Origin: an uncultured Actinomycetes bacterium
GTDB taxonomy: Bacteria > Actinomycetota > Actinomycetes > Nanopelagicales > Nanopelagicaceae
Assembly (NCBI GenBank): GCA_903827345.1
Contig: CAIKID010000048.1
Location: 1 to 49,547 of the forward strand
Direction of reading: 5' to 3'
DNA: 49,547 nucleotides
The position numbers and the translations under genes were made by a program. Positions 34,243 to 42,855 of this stretch are shown in pieces. The notes below the pieces were generated by a model that saw nothing but the letters and a program-made list of their open reading frames with translations, searched no databases and was not told where the DNA came from. The stretch's first letter is position 1. Each line of letters begins with the position of its first letter.

Positions 34243-37200
34243 ATGGCAGCGCAAGGCTCACACCCATTTAATAGCCTTCCGCCCCAAATCGATCTCCCGG
34301 CTACCGAGCATCAGATCCTCGCCTTCTGGGAAGAGAATCAAATCTTCTCCAAGAGCGTATCCGCACGCGATGGCGCTCCCCGTTGGACCTTCTACGAGGG
34401 TCCACCTACAGCAAATGGTTCCCCTGGAACACACCACATTGAGGCGCGCGTCTTTAAAGATTTATTTCCGCGCTATCAGACGATGAAGGGCAAGCAGGTA
34501 ATTCGCAAAGCGGGATGGGATTGCCACGGATTGCCGGTCGAAATTGCTGTTGAGAAAGAGTTAGGTTTTGCGGGCAAGGGCGATATTGAAAAGTACGGCA
34601 TCGCAGCATTCAATGAGAAGTGTCGCGACTCGGTACAACGCCACGTCGATGAATTTACCTCGATGACGCGCCGCATGGGTTTCTGGGTGGACTTTGACGA
34701 GGCCTACTGGACCATGTCTCCTGAATATGTCGAGAGCGTCTGGTGGTCACTGCAGCAGATCTGGCAGAAAGGTCTGCTAGTCCAGGATCATCGCGTCGCC
34801 CCATACTGCCCGCGTTGCGGAACTGGATTATCCGATCATGAATTGGCGCAAGGTTACGAAACAGTTACTGATCCATCGGTATATGTGCGCTTCCCGGCAA
34901 CATCTGGTGCTATCGCTGATTTAGGCGCCGCATTCTTAGTCTGGACTACGACTCCATGGACATTGGTTTCAAATACCGCGATTGCGGTAAATCCAAAGGT
35001 TGAGTATCAAGTCTGCGAAATCACGAAGGACGATAAGACCGAAAGGTTGGTCATCGCAACCAATCTCGCTCACGTGCTTGGTGAAGATCGCAGAGTCATC
35101 GCCACCTTCCTCGGGTCTGAGCTAGAACACATCACTTACCAGCGCCCGCTTGATCTCATTGAGATTCCTGATTCGCACTACATCGTCTTGGCGGATTACG
35201 TCACGATCGAAGATGGAACTGGATTGGTGCACCAATCCCCCGCCTTCGGAGCCGACGACTTACAAGTCAGCCGTCGATACGGGCTACCAGTGGTCAATCC
35301 AATGGCACCCGATGGAAAGTTCTTGCCCGACGTTCCTCTCGTCGGTGGCATCTTCTTCAAAGAGGCCGATAAAACCCTGGTTCGCGAGTTGAAATCCCGC
35401 GGGGTTCTCTTCCGCCAATTGCAGTTCGAGCACTCTTATCCCCATTGCTGGCGCTGCCACACACCTCTTATGTATTACGCGCAACCGTCGTGGTACATCC
35501 GTACTACCGCGATTAAAGATAAATTAATCGCCGAAAATGCTAAGACCGATTGGCACCCTGAAACTATTAAGACAGGGCGTTACGGAGATTGGCTTGAGAA
35601 CAATATTGACTGGGCCATCTCGCGCAACCGTTATTGGGGTACTCCGCTGCCATTGTGGCGTTGCCCGGAGAACCACATGCATTGCGTAGGTTCTCTCGCC
35701 GAACTCTCAACTCTCTCTGGCCAAGATGTAAGAGCGACAGACCCCCATCGCCCCTTTGTCGATGACATTACCTTTCCCTGCCCTGAATGCTCACAGACGA
35801 TGAACCGAGTCAATGAGGTCATCGATTGTTGGTATGACTCGGGAGCGATGCCATTTGCGCAATGGGGTTATCCGCATAAAGAGGGATCCGTCGAGGCGCT
35901 AGCCCAGGCCTACCCCGCGGACTTTATCTGTGAAGCTATCGATCAAACCCGCGGATGGTTCTACACATTGATGACAATTGGCACTCTTGTCTTTGACGAA
36001 TCTTCATACAAAACAGTTCTCTGCCTCGGCCACATTTTGGATAAAGATGGCAGAAAGATGAGTAAGCATCTCGGCAACGTTCTGCAACCCATCCCATTGA
36101 TGGATCAACACGGCGCAGATGCGGTGCGCTGGTACATGTTGGCTGCAGGTTCGCCGTGGAGCGCTCGGCGCGTGGGCCACGATGCTCTCTCCGATGTTGT
36201 GCGCAAAACCTTGCTCACATATTGGAACACCGTCTCCTTCTTTAGTCTCTATGCCCATGCTGCTAATTTTGAGTTTGCAGCAGGCGGAAAAACTTCAGAA
36301 GTAACTATGGATCGCTGGATCATCTCCGAGCTCAATCAATTGATCGCCGCAGTTGACCTGGCCTTTGAAGAATTCGACTCACAAGAAGTTGGTCGCCTGC
36401 TCGCTACCTTTATCGACGATCTCTCAAACTGGTATGTGCGCAGATCACGCCGCCGTTTCTGGGATGGCGATAAAGACGCGCTTTCCACGCTCTTCACCTG
36501 CCTTAAGGTTCTGACACAGTTAATGTCGCCGCTCGTACCGTTTATCACCGAGCATGTTTGGCAAACCTTGGTTCGCGTGGGGCAACCCGACTCCGAAGAG
36601 TCAGTTCACCTCTCTTCTTTCCCGGTTTCTGCAGTCGAAGTTATTGACTCCAAACTGTCTGCATCTGTTGCGCTCTCGCGCCGCCTCGTTGAACTGGGTC
36701 GCGCCGCTCGAGCTGAATCCAAACTCAAAATCCGCCAACCACTCTCTCGCGCTCTCGTTGCGGCGTCAGGTTGGGGGGCAATGGACCCAGAGATCCGGGA
36801 ACATATCCAGGACGAGCTCAATGTCCTGCGCCTCGATCTACTCGCAGATGAGAACGAGGGGCTAGTAAGCATCTCGATTAAGGCTAATTTCAGAACTATC
36901 GGTGCTCGCTACGGCGGGGATGTGCAGGCGATCGCAGCCGCTATTTCCCAGGCAGATGCTGCTGCGCTGGTGCACGCGTTACGCGAAACTGGAAGTTATG
37001 ACCTTAAGTACGGTGACACGATTGCCCAACTCACTACAGAGGATCTGGTAATTACCGAGACTCCTAAAGAGGGATGGTCGGTAGCAAGCCACTCTGGTGA
37101 AAGTGTTGCGCTGGATCTGACCCTGACACCCGAACTTTTACAAGCTGGGTTGATGCGCGAAGTCGTTCGCACCATTCAAGAACAACGGAAGAATTCTGGA

Positions 37201-37380
37201 TTTGATATCAGCGATCGGATTCACGTGCGTTGGAATTCTGGGGCTGATGTTGCCGCCGCCATCGCGCGCTATGCAGAGCAAATTTCAGATGAAGTGTTAG
37301 CGCTGTCGATCACCCAAGATGAAAATCTAGATGGAACCGAGAATGAGATTGGTTTAGGGCTGGCGCTTACGAAGAATTAG
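34243..37380 (+). CDS. ileS: Isoleucyl-tRNA synthetase, eukaryote-like (type 2) form
   Basis: This 1045-residue class I synthetase charges tRNA-Ile. The ATP motifs are PPTANGSPGTHH (HIGH-like, GTHH at 62-65) and KMSKH starting at Lys605. A CxxC zinc pair is at Cys189/192 (YCPRCG) and another in FPCPECSQTM. The editing domain contains LVWTTTPWTLVSNTA. The length and GTHH form match the type 2 enzymes of Actinobacteria, which are known to be less sensitive to mupirocin. ATG 34243 has GAGG 7 bases upstream. It is the only long plus-strand gene in the middle of the window and ends one base from the convergent yggT. Confidence 0.96.
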   Translation: MAAQGSHPFNSLPPQIDLPATEHQILAFWEENQIFSKSVSARDGAPRWTFYEGPPTANGSPGTHHIEARVFKDLFPRYQTMKGKQVIRKAGWDCHGLPVEIAVEKELGFAGKGDIEKYGIAAFNEKCRDSVQRHVDEFTSMTRRMGFWVDFDEAYWTMSPEYVESVWWSLQQIWQKGLLVQDHRVAPYCPRCGTGLSDHELAQGYETVTDPSVYVRFPATSGAIADLGAAFLVWTTTPWTLVSNTAIAVNPKVEYQVCEITKDDKTERLVIATNLAHVLGEDRRVIATFLGSELEHITYQRPLDLIEIPDSHYIVLADYVTIEDGTGLVHQSPAFGADDLQVSRRYGLPVVNPMAPDGKFLPDVPLVGGIFFKEADKTLVRELKSRGVLFRQLQFEHSYPHCWRCHTPLMYYAQPSWYIRTTAIKDKLIAENAKTDWHPETIKTGRYGDWLENNIDWAISRNRYWGTPLPLWRCPENHMHCVGSLAELSTLSGQDVRATDPHRPFVDDITFPCPECSQTMNRVNEVIDCWYDSGAMPFAQWGYPHKEGSVEALAQAYPADFICEAIDQTRGWFYTLMTIGTLVFDESSYKTVLCLGHILDKDGRKMSKHLGNVLQPIPLMDQHGADAVRWYMLAAGSPWSARRVGHDALSDVVRKTLLTYWNTVSFFSLYAHAANFEFAAGGKTSEVTMDRWIISELNQLIAAVDLAFEEFDSQEVGRLLATFIDDLSNWYVRRSRRRFWDGDKDALSTLFTCLKVLTQLMSPLVPFITEHVWQTLVRVGQPDSEESVHLSSFPVSAVEVIDSKLSASVALSRRLVELGRAARAESKLKIRQPLSRALVAASGWGAMDPEIREHIQDELNVLRLDLLADENEGLVSISIKANFRTIGARYGGDVQAIAAAISQADAAALVHALRETGSYDLKYGDTIAQLTTEDLVITETPKEGWSVASHSGESVALDLTLTPELLQAGLMREVVRTIQEQRKNSGFDISDRIHVRWNSGADVAAAIARYAEQISDEVLALSITQDENLDGTENEIGLGLALTKN

Positions 37381-37381
37381 T

Positions 37382-37669
37382 TCAATGGATTCGGCGCGCA
37401 AACGAAATTAATATTTCAGTCACGAAGAAGATCAAGATAAACGAAATATCAATCGCTACTGGTCCGATGCGCAGCGGAGGAATGAAACGACGCACAAATC
37501 GCATCACCGGATCGGTGACCCCATAAACTGCTTCGGCGATCGCGAGGAGAACTCCGCGGGGGCGCCATGAAGGCGAAAAAATGCGAACGTAATCGAGGAT
37601 GACTCGCGCGAAGAGCGAGATAATAAAAAGTTGCAGTACTAATACGATCGCTGTGCCTACATTACTCAT
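37382..37669 (-). CDS. yggT: YggT/YlmG-family membrane protein
   Basis: This 95-residue protein has two membrane helices (about 6-28 and 72-90) joined by a segment with SPSWRPRGVLLAIAEAVYGV and TDPVMRFVRRFIPPLRIG, the family hallmark. Relatives sit beside sepF in the division cluster and affect nucleoid or septum organisation, but their biochemical role is unknown. It is the last gene of the ftsZ run. In Streptomyces divIVA is expected immediately after it; here ileS follows in the opposite direction with one base between the stop codons. Confidence 0.92.
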   Translation of the reverse strand: MSNVGTAIVLVLQLFIISLFARVILDYVRIFSPSWRPRGVLLAIAEAVYGVTDPVMRFVRRFIPPLRIGPVAIDISFILIFFVTEILISFARRIH

Positions 37670-37698
37670 TATTTTACTCCACCTGCCGCGAGGCTAAA

Positions 37699-38163
37699 TC
37701 AACTCTGATTGAAGAAACTTGCCTCTGCAGCTGCAGTCTTGTTCTCGCTACTTACCCGAACATTGGCTGGGGTGAGGAGAAATACCTTTGAAGTCACTCG
37801 TTCGATACTGCCGTGTAGACCAAAGACTAAACCTGAGGCGAAATCCACCAAACGTTTACGCTCAGACTCTTCCATATCGGAGAGATTCATCAATACTGGC
37901 TGGCTCATGCGATAACGCTCGCCGACAGTCCGCGCCTCATTGTAAAAGCGGGGATGGATAGTGAAGATCTGATCCATGATGGGGAGTGCCTCTTGCACCG
38001 GAGTGAAGGCCGGAGCAGGAATTGGATTGAATTTTGGGCGGGCGCTCTGGTTCACAGACCTAACCCCACGGTGAGGGGCTTCTGCAGATACGACAGGTTG
38101 GAGATCTTCCTCTTCATCGACAAGCCCGAGGTAGTTCGCTGCCTTCTTAAATACATTAGCCAT
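37699..38163 (-). CDS. sepF: Cell division protein SepF
   Basis: This 154-residue protein anchors FtsZ at the membrane in organisms that lack FtsA. The N-terminus MANVFKKAANYLGLVDEEED is a short amphipathic helix followed by an acidic stretch. The C-terminal domain contains VGERYRMSQPVLMNLSDMEE and RLVDFASGLVFGLHGSIERV, the dimer core that binds the FtsZ tail. The FtsZ tail encoded 1.3 kb upstream keeps the expected binding peptide. It starts 9 bases after the yggS stop. Confidence 0.95.
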   Translation of the reverse strand: MANVFKKAANYLGLVDEEEDLQPVVSAEAPHRGVRSVNQSARPKFNPIPAPAFTPVQEALPIMDQIFTIHPRFYNEARTVGERYRMSQPVLMNLSDMEESERKRLVDFASGLVFGLHGSIERVTSKVFLLTPANVRVSSENKTAAAEASFFNQS

Positions 38164-38172
38164 AGCTTAATT

Positions 38173-38859
38173 TTAGGCTGGAAGTACACGAGAACCGAGG
38201 ATTGAACTCCCGATTCGTAGATGTGTCGCACCGGCCGCAATAGCGGCCTCAAAATCTCCACTCATTCCCAGGGAGAGCGCCGTTAATTCAGGAAAAGATG
38301 CGAGGAGTCGACTGCGGATCTCTTGCATCTGCGCAAAGGCGCGCTGGGGCTCCACCTGCGCAGGGGCAACAGCCATGAGACCAATCGGCCTGACCTGGGT
38401 CTGGCTATATATCGCTTCCAGTAAGGGCTCCAACTCTTCCGAGCTAACCCCTCCGCGGTCGACACGTAGCGGTTCTAAATTCACTTGAATGAAGAAGGTT
38501 CGAAGCTTGCCCTCTTGATAGCTAGAAAATTTACGGGCGTGATCCAACGAATCCAAGGAGTGAACAGAATCTGCCCAACTGGCAATTGACTTAATCTTTC
38601 GACTTTGTACCTGCCCTTGAAAGTGCCAGGTGATATCGCTGGGTAATTGTTCAGATTTAAGGGAACCTTCTTGGTCTCTGTTCTCGCCAAAGGCCCGCAT
38701 ACCCAAGTCATAGAGGATCTGAGCGTCGCTCAGCGGAAAATTCTTCGTCACCACAATCAATTGAATCTCATTGCGATTTCGGCCGGCCCTGATCGCAGCG
38801 GCGGCGATGCGCCCTTCAACTTCCCGGAGTTTTGCGGAGATCTCTGCTTCTCGCGTCAT
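38173..38859 (-). CDS. yggS: PLP homeostasis protein YggS/YlmE
   Basis: This 228-residue single-domain TIM-barrel protein binds PLP. Lys39 in IQLIVVTKNFP is the Schiff-base lysine. Other family segments are LGMRAFGENRDQE, WHFQGQVQSRKI, QVNLEP and SLGMSGDFEAAIAAGATHLRIGS. It balances vitamin B6 and amino acid pools in other bacteria and has no known enzymatic reaction. The ATG overlaps the pgeF stop (ATGA). Confidence 0.95.
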   Translation of the reverse strand: MTREAEISAKLREVEGRIAAAAIRAGRNRNEIQLIVVTKNFPLSDAQILYDLGMRAFGENRDQEGSLKSEQLPSDITWHFQGQVQSRKIKSIASWADSVHSLDSLDHARKFSSYQEGKLRTFFIQVNLEPLRVDRGGVSSEELEPLLEAIYSQTQVRPIGLMAVAPAQVEPQRAFAQMQEIRSRLLASFPELTALSLGMSGDFEAAIAAGATHLRIGSSILGSRVLPA

Positions 38860-39464
38860 AGCGAAATTAGCCCTGCTTGGCGCTCCGCTTCGGCTCCCCG
38901 CCGGAAGGAGAAGAAGTGTGGATTTTCTAGAGTGCAGACATTGAGGTTGTGAACGACCACTCCCATTGCCTCCAAATCAAAGGTCACACCGCGTTGGAGG
39001 TCAAGGGCATGGCGCGAATCGGAAGTTCTGGCCGCGGGAAAGTTCTGCGAAATCTCTTGATACATCTGCGGCGAAACCTCGTAGCAAGCACCACAGATGC
39101 TGGGACCGATCGTCGCCTTGATCTCCCCCGCACCTAGATCTCTCATCATCTTCACTGTCTTTTGTGCAATGCCCTTAACGAATCCCACGCGACCTACATG
39201 TGCAACCCCAACCCATTGCGCTGCAGAGAAAGTAATGGGCATGCAATCGGCGGCCAAAGCGGCCAACCCCACCCCTTTGCTATTGGTGATGAGCGCATCA
39301 CATTCGAAATCGCCACCGGTGCCATCAACTACGAGGACCGTGTCGCTATGACTTTGTTTCATGAAATGCAGAACCGGCAAAGAGAGTGAGACGCGCAGTT
39401 TTTCGCGATGATGCAAAAGCTTGAGATCTCCTCCTTGTTGGGAGGTGAAAAGAGTTCGAGACAT
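38856..39464 (-). CDS. pgeF: Peptidoglycan editing factor PgeF (laccase-domain YfiH family)
   Basis: This 202-residue protein has the family zinc/copper ligands: His39 (KQSHSD), Cys74 (AADCMPITF) and His89 (VAHVGRVGF), plus IGPSICGACYEV. E. coli YfiH removes wrongly incorporated L-Ser from muropeptide precursors, which fits a place beside mur genes; purine nucleoside activity is also reported for relatives. It is shorter than the usual 240 or so residues because the segment after the N-terminal FTSQQGG is reduced. The ATG follows the ftsZ TAA without a gap. Confidence 0.92.
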   Translation of the reverse strand: MSRTLFTSQQGGDLKLLHHREKLRVSLSLPVLHFMKQSHSDTVLVVDGTGGDFECDALITNSKGVGLAALAADCMPITFSAAQWVGVAHVGRVGFVKGIAQKTVKMMRDLGAGEIKATIGPSICGACYEVSPQMYQEISQNFPAARTSDSRHALDLQRGVTFDLEAMGVVVHNLNVCTLENPHFFSFRRGAEAERQAGLISL

Positions 39465-40625
39465 TTACTTCATAAAGTCAGGAACGTCTATCTCATCCTC
39501 GCTCACAAGATCTTGGAAAGTCACGCGGCGGCGGGGAGCTGAAGGAATCGTAATCTCTGCAGTGTCTTCCCCTCCAGCGAGATCGAGCGCTACTGCAATG
39601 GGATCATTTGCCGCAATCGGATCCGCTTGACCACTCAGGGCAGCAGCGGTGATCGTTGGCATTGGTGCGCGCTTTGGCGCTCCGCCATCAAAGCCTGCGG
39701 CAATAACAGTGATTCGAACTTCATCGCCTAGCGCATCATCAATAACTGTTCCAAAGATGATGTTCGCATCGGGATGCGCGGATTTGGCAACAAGCTCTGC
39801 CGCTTCACTCAATTCAAAGAGTCCTAAGTCAGAACCGCCTGCGATGGAGAGTAAAACGCCTCGTGCGCCATCTATCGAAGCTTCCAAGAGCGGGCTCGCG
39901 ATAGCTAACTCGGCGGCTCGTGTGGCACGTGCCTCTCCTCGAGCAGAGCCAATCCCCATTAATGCAGAACCAGCACCCTGCATAACGCTCTTTACATCGG
40001 CGAAGTCGAGGTTAATGAGTCCGGGTGTCGTAATGAGATCTGTGATGCCTTGCACGCCAGAAAGCAGAACTTGATCCGCACTTCGGAAAGCTTCTACCGC
40101 CGTAATGGAACGATCAGAGATAGCAAGAAGTCGATCATTAGGGATAACGATCAATGTATCAACCTCTACACGCAGAAGTTCAATGCCCTCGTTCGCTTGC
40201 AGGGTGCGATGCTTTGCTTCGAATGAAAATGGCTTCGTTACAACACCTACAGTTAGTGCTCCCAGATCCTTCGCAACTTTTGCAACTATCGGCGCACCTC
40301 CCGTTCCGGTTCCGCCACCTTCTCCCGCAGTTACAAAGACCATGTCAGCACCACGTAAAACTTCTTCGATCTCTTCAATATGATCAAGAGCGGCTTGACG
40401 TCCAACTTCAGGAGATGCACCAGCACCAAGACCGCGGGTTGATTTACGACCGATATCTAACTTAACATCGGCATCACTCATGATGAGTTGCTGTGCATCG
40501 GTATTGATCGCAATAAACTCGACACCTTTGAGACCTGCTTCAATCATACGATTGACAGCATTAACTCCTCCGCCACCAATTCCAACTCCCTTGATAACGG
40601 CCAAATAATTTTGCGGTGTCGCCAC
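39465..40625 (-). CDS. ftsZ: Cell division GTPase FtsZ
   Basis: This 386-residue tubulin homologue forms the Z-ring. The GTP motif GGGTGTG is at 103-109, preceded by VFVTAGEG. The N-terminal VIKGVGIGGGGVNAVNRMI and the T7-loop region NLDFADVKSVMQGAGSA are intact. The C-terminal peptide DEIDVPDFMK is the SepF-binding tail. The start is GTG at 40625 with AGGAGAGG upstream. It appears to have its own promoter (40694-40722) and is separated from ftsQ by a palindrome, so it heads its own unit ftsZ-pgeF-yggS-sepF-yggT. Confidence 0.97.
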   Translation of the reverse strand: MATPQNYLAVIKGVGIGGGGVNAVNRMIEAGLKGVEFIAINTDAQQLIMSDADVKLDIGRKSTRGLGAGASPEVGRQAALDHIEEIEEVLRGADMVFVTAGEGGGTGTGGAPIVAKVAKDLGALTVGVVTKPFSFEAKHRTLQANEGIELLRVEVDTLIVIPNDRLLAISDRSITAVEAFRSADQVLLSGVQGITDLITTPGLINLDFADVKSVMQGAGSALMGIGSARGEARATRAAELAIASPLLEASIDGARGVLLSIAGGSDLGLFELSEAAELVAKSAHPDANIIFGTVIDDALGDEVRITVIAAGFDGGAPKRAPMPTITAAALSGQADPIAANDPIAVALDLAGGEDTAEITIPSAPRRRVTFQDLVSEDEIDVPDFMK

Positions 40626-40693
40626 GTTGTACCTCTCCTAAGACCCTAAATCTCAAGTCGAGACTTAAAGCGCTGCCCACTTCTTATGCGGTA

Positions 40694-40722
40694 AAAATAG
40701 GGTTCTACGCATGCGCAAGCAA
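40694..40722 (-). promoter_or_regulatory. Putative ftsZ promoter
   Basis: On the minus strand TTGCTT (40722-40717) and TATTTT (40699-40694) are separated by exactly 17 bases, the best sigma-70-like promoter in the window. It lies about 70 bases before the ftsZ GTG and downstream of the ftsQ palindrome. Confidence 0.5.
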
Positions 40723-40751
40723 TGACCGACACGATATGCGGCACAAGCAAT

Positions 40752-40772
40752 CTCTCAACGCGGCGTTGAGAG
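40752..40772 (-). terminator. Perfect palindrome 3 bases after the ftsQ stop codon
   Basis: CTCTCAACG and CGTTGAGAG form a 9-base-pair stem around a three-base loop. Its place just after the last codon of ftsQ suggests a terminator or attenuator between the ftsQ run and ftsZ. Only a poor U-run follows on the minus strand, so partial readthrough or a protein-binding dyad is possible. Confidence 0.5.
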
Positions 40773-40775
40773 TAA

Positions 40776-41471
40776 TTACTGCACTACTGGAGTTAACGGT
40801 TGAGAAAGGTCCACGCTAGTAATTTTCCTATTTTCAGGGAGGGATAAAAGTTGGCGCAAAACCTTTATTTTTAGCGCAATATCTTTAGTTGTTCCCCATG
40901 CAATCGTCAATTGCTTGTAACCTGCAATGGAGGTCGCGAGAATCACTTGATTGCTTTGATCAACCGACAAGCTCAACACATGTGCGGTGAGGTCAGAGGG
41001 GCTATGTGACAGAAAGGTTGCCATCGCAGCCCGTGAATCCGTCCCAACTGCTGCGAAATTGATGACGGGAAGCCCAGAAGGTGGATTAGGAGTCGTGAAG
41101 TTGTAACCCTGTGCATCGAAATATTCGGTGGCCCCCTGAGTATCGGTGTATTGCGCAATGGGGTGATGTTCTGTAATTGTAATTCGCACATCGTGGGCTA
41201 ACCAGCGCCTATTCACTTTAATCGTGTCGACCCATGATAACGTCGAGAGATCGTGCGCAATGCGCTGTGAACTCACACGCGCAATTGGCAATCCAATGTG
41301 CAGATCCTTTGGAATCAAGAGCGGAGTAACGATTGCTTCGTTTCCAGCGGCCGTTATCTCTATCGAACGAATTTCCAACGCTTTTGACCAACCAAGAAAG
41401 TAGCCGAATAACATAATGAGCAATACCGCCAGAAGAATGGCCGGTGCATTGCGATATCGGCGTTTACGCAT
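40776..41471 (-). CDS. ftsQ: Cell division protein FtsQ
   Basis: The protein has 231 residues. A basic cytoplasmic N-terminus (RKRRYRNA) is followed by one membrane helix (about 10-29), a POTRA domain starting at IRSIEITAAGNEAIV and the FtsQ beta domain (WVDTIKVNRRWLAHDVRITITEHHPIAQY). It links FtsZ-dependent assembly to the extracytoplasmic divisome. The sequence is divergent but the position after murC and the topology are decisive. The ATG overlaps the murC stop by 8 bases. Confidence 0.9.
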   Translation of the reverse strand: MRKRRYRNAPAILLAVLLIMLFGYFLGWSKALEIRSIEITAAGNEAIVTPLLIPKDLHIGLPIARVSSQRIAHDLSTLSWVDTIKVNRRWLAHDVRITITEHHPIAQYTDTQGATEYFDAQGYNFTTPNPPSGLPVINFAAVGTDSRAAMATFLSHSPSDLTAHVLSLSVDQSNQVILATSIAGYKQLTIAWGTTKDIALKIKVLRQLLSLPENRKITSVDLSQPLTPVVQ

Positions 41472-42855
41472 ATCTCTCTTCGAGCGCCTGAACGATTACC
41501 GGAGCAAGAGAATTAACATCCCCTGCGCCGAGAGTCATTATGACGTCACCGGGTTCTGCGATTTCGAGTACTGCTTGAACAACATTGAGCATAGAAGGTT
41601 CATAAGAGATAGTGCCACTACTCGAAGCCCGAGTTATCAATTGTGAAGTGACACCGGGGATCGGGGCTTCGCTAGCCGGATATACCTCAAGCACAAATGC
41701 GCGATCAGCGAGCTCGAGAGATTTCGCAAATTCCGTAAAGAACGCTTGTGTCCGGGAGAAGCGATGAGGTTGGAAGACCACAATTACTCGTCCTGGGGCC
41801 GCATAAGCTCTTGCAGTCTCGAGAGTCACTCGCAGCTCAGTGGGATGGTGACCATAATCATCGATTACCTCGATGTCACGTATTTTGCCTTTATGTTCAA
41901 ACCGTCGGCGGGAACCGCTAAAGGATTCCAGACCATTTAATAACTCCGGAACGCTAGCTCCCAATCGCTCTCCTGCTGCCAACGCCGCTGTGGCATTGAA
42001 AAGATTATGTAGACCAGGAATCGTTAAATGTAATTCCGGGAGTACCTTGCCGTTCTTCGTGATTCGCGCAAATGAGGAAGCTGGCTCTAGCAAAACTCGT
42101 GATATTGCGAACTCAGCATCTTGCGCGCCATAGGTGATGATTGCTAAATCTTTTCGAGTTACTCGCGAAAGGAGCTCAACGACACCAGGGTCATCCGTGC
42201 CAGCAATTACAAAACCATTGGGCTGAATCGTTCCAATAAATTCTACGAATATCTCGTATAGCTCCTCGATCGTTGCAAAATGATCTACGTGATCGAGTTC
42301 GAGATTTGTGATAATTGCGCCGAGCGGACGATAAGCAATAAAAGACCCATCGGACTCGTCGGCCTCGGCGATGAAGATATCTCCACTACCCAAGTGGGCA
42401 TTGACCCCAGAACTGTTGATTAATCCCCCGATGGCGAATGAGGGATCAAGTCCGGCACTTTGCAGCGCAACGGTCAGCATTGAGGTTGTCGTCGTCTTGC
42501 CATGCGTTCCGGCAACTGCGATTGAACGTTTGCCCTCCATAAGGATGGCGAGTGCTTCAGCTCTGGTAATTGTTACGATCCCTAGCTGCTCTGCAGCAAC
42601 GAGTTCGGGGTTATTTGGTGATATTGCGCCGGAGGTAATTAAGAGGTCTATCCCTTGCACATGAGCGGCGTTATGTCCCATGAAGATCTGCGCGCCTAGT
42701 GCTGCCAAAGACTGAGTAATCGAACTCTCTTTTACATCGCTTCCGCTAATTGAAAGCCCCTGAGAGAGCATTATGCGCGCGATGCCCGACATGCCGGCCC
42801 CGCCTATCCCCACAAAATGGATTCGCTTACCGGCAAGCTTCACCAATTTACTCAT
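41464..42855 (-). CDS. murC: UDP-N-acetylmuramate--L-alanine ligase
   Basis: This 463-residue cytoplasmic ligase adds L-Ala to UDP-MurNAc. The N-terminal Rossmann loop GIGGAGMSG is at 16-24 and the ATP loop GTHGKTTT at 117-124. DESDGSF and the central LDHVDHF segment bind substrate and magnesium; the C-terminal domain has DDYGHHPTELRVTLETAR and FQPHRFSRT. The ATG overlaps the murG stop by 8 bases. Confidence 0.97.
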   Translation of the reverse strand: MSKLVKLAGKRIHFVGIGGAGMSGIARIMLSQGLSISGSDVKESSITQSLAALGAQIFMGHNAAHVQGIDLLITSGAISPNNPELVAAEQLGIVTITRAEALAILMEGKRSIAVAGTHGKTTTTSMLTVALQSAGLDPSFAIGGLINSSGVNAHLGSGDIFIAEADESDGSFIAYRPLGAIITNLELDHVDHFATIEELYEIFVEFIGTIQPNGFVIAGTDDPGVVELLSRVTRKDLAIITYGAQDAEFAISRVLLEPASSFARITKNGKVLPELHLTIPGLHNLFNATAALAAGERLGASVPELLNGLESFSGSRRRFEHKGKIRDIEVIDDYGHHPTELRVTLETARAYAAPGRVIVVFQPHRFSRTQAFFTEFAKSLELADRAFVLEVYPASEAPIPGVTSQLITRASSSGTISYEPSMLNVVQAVLEIAEPGDVIMTLGAGDVNSLAPVIVQALEERYA

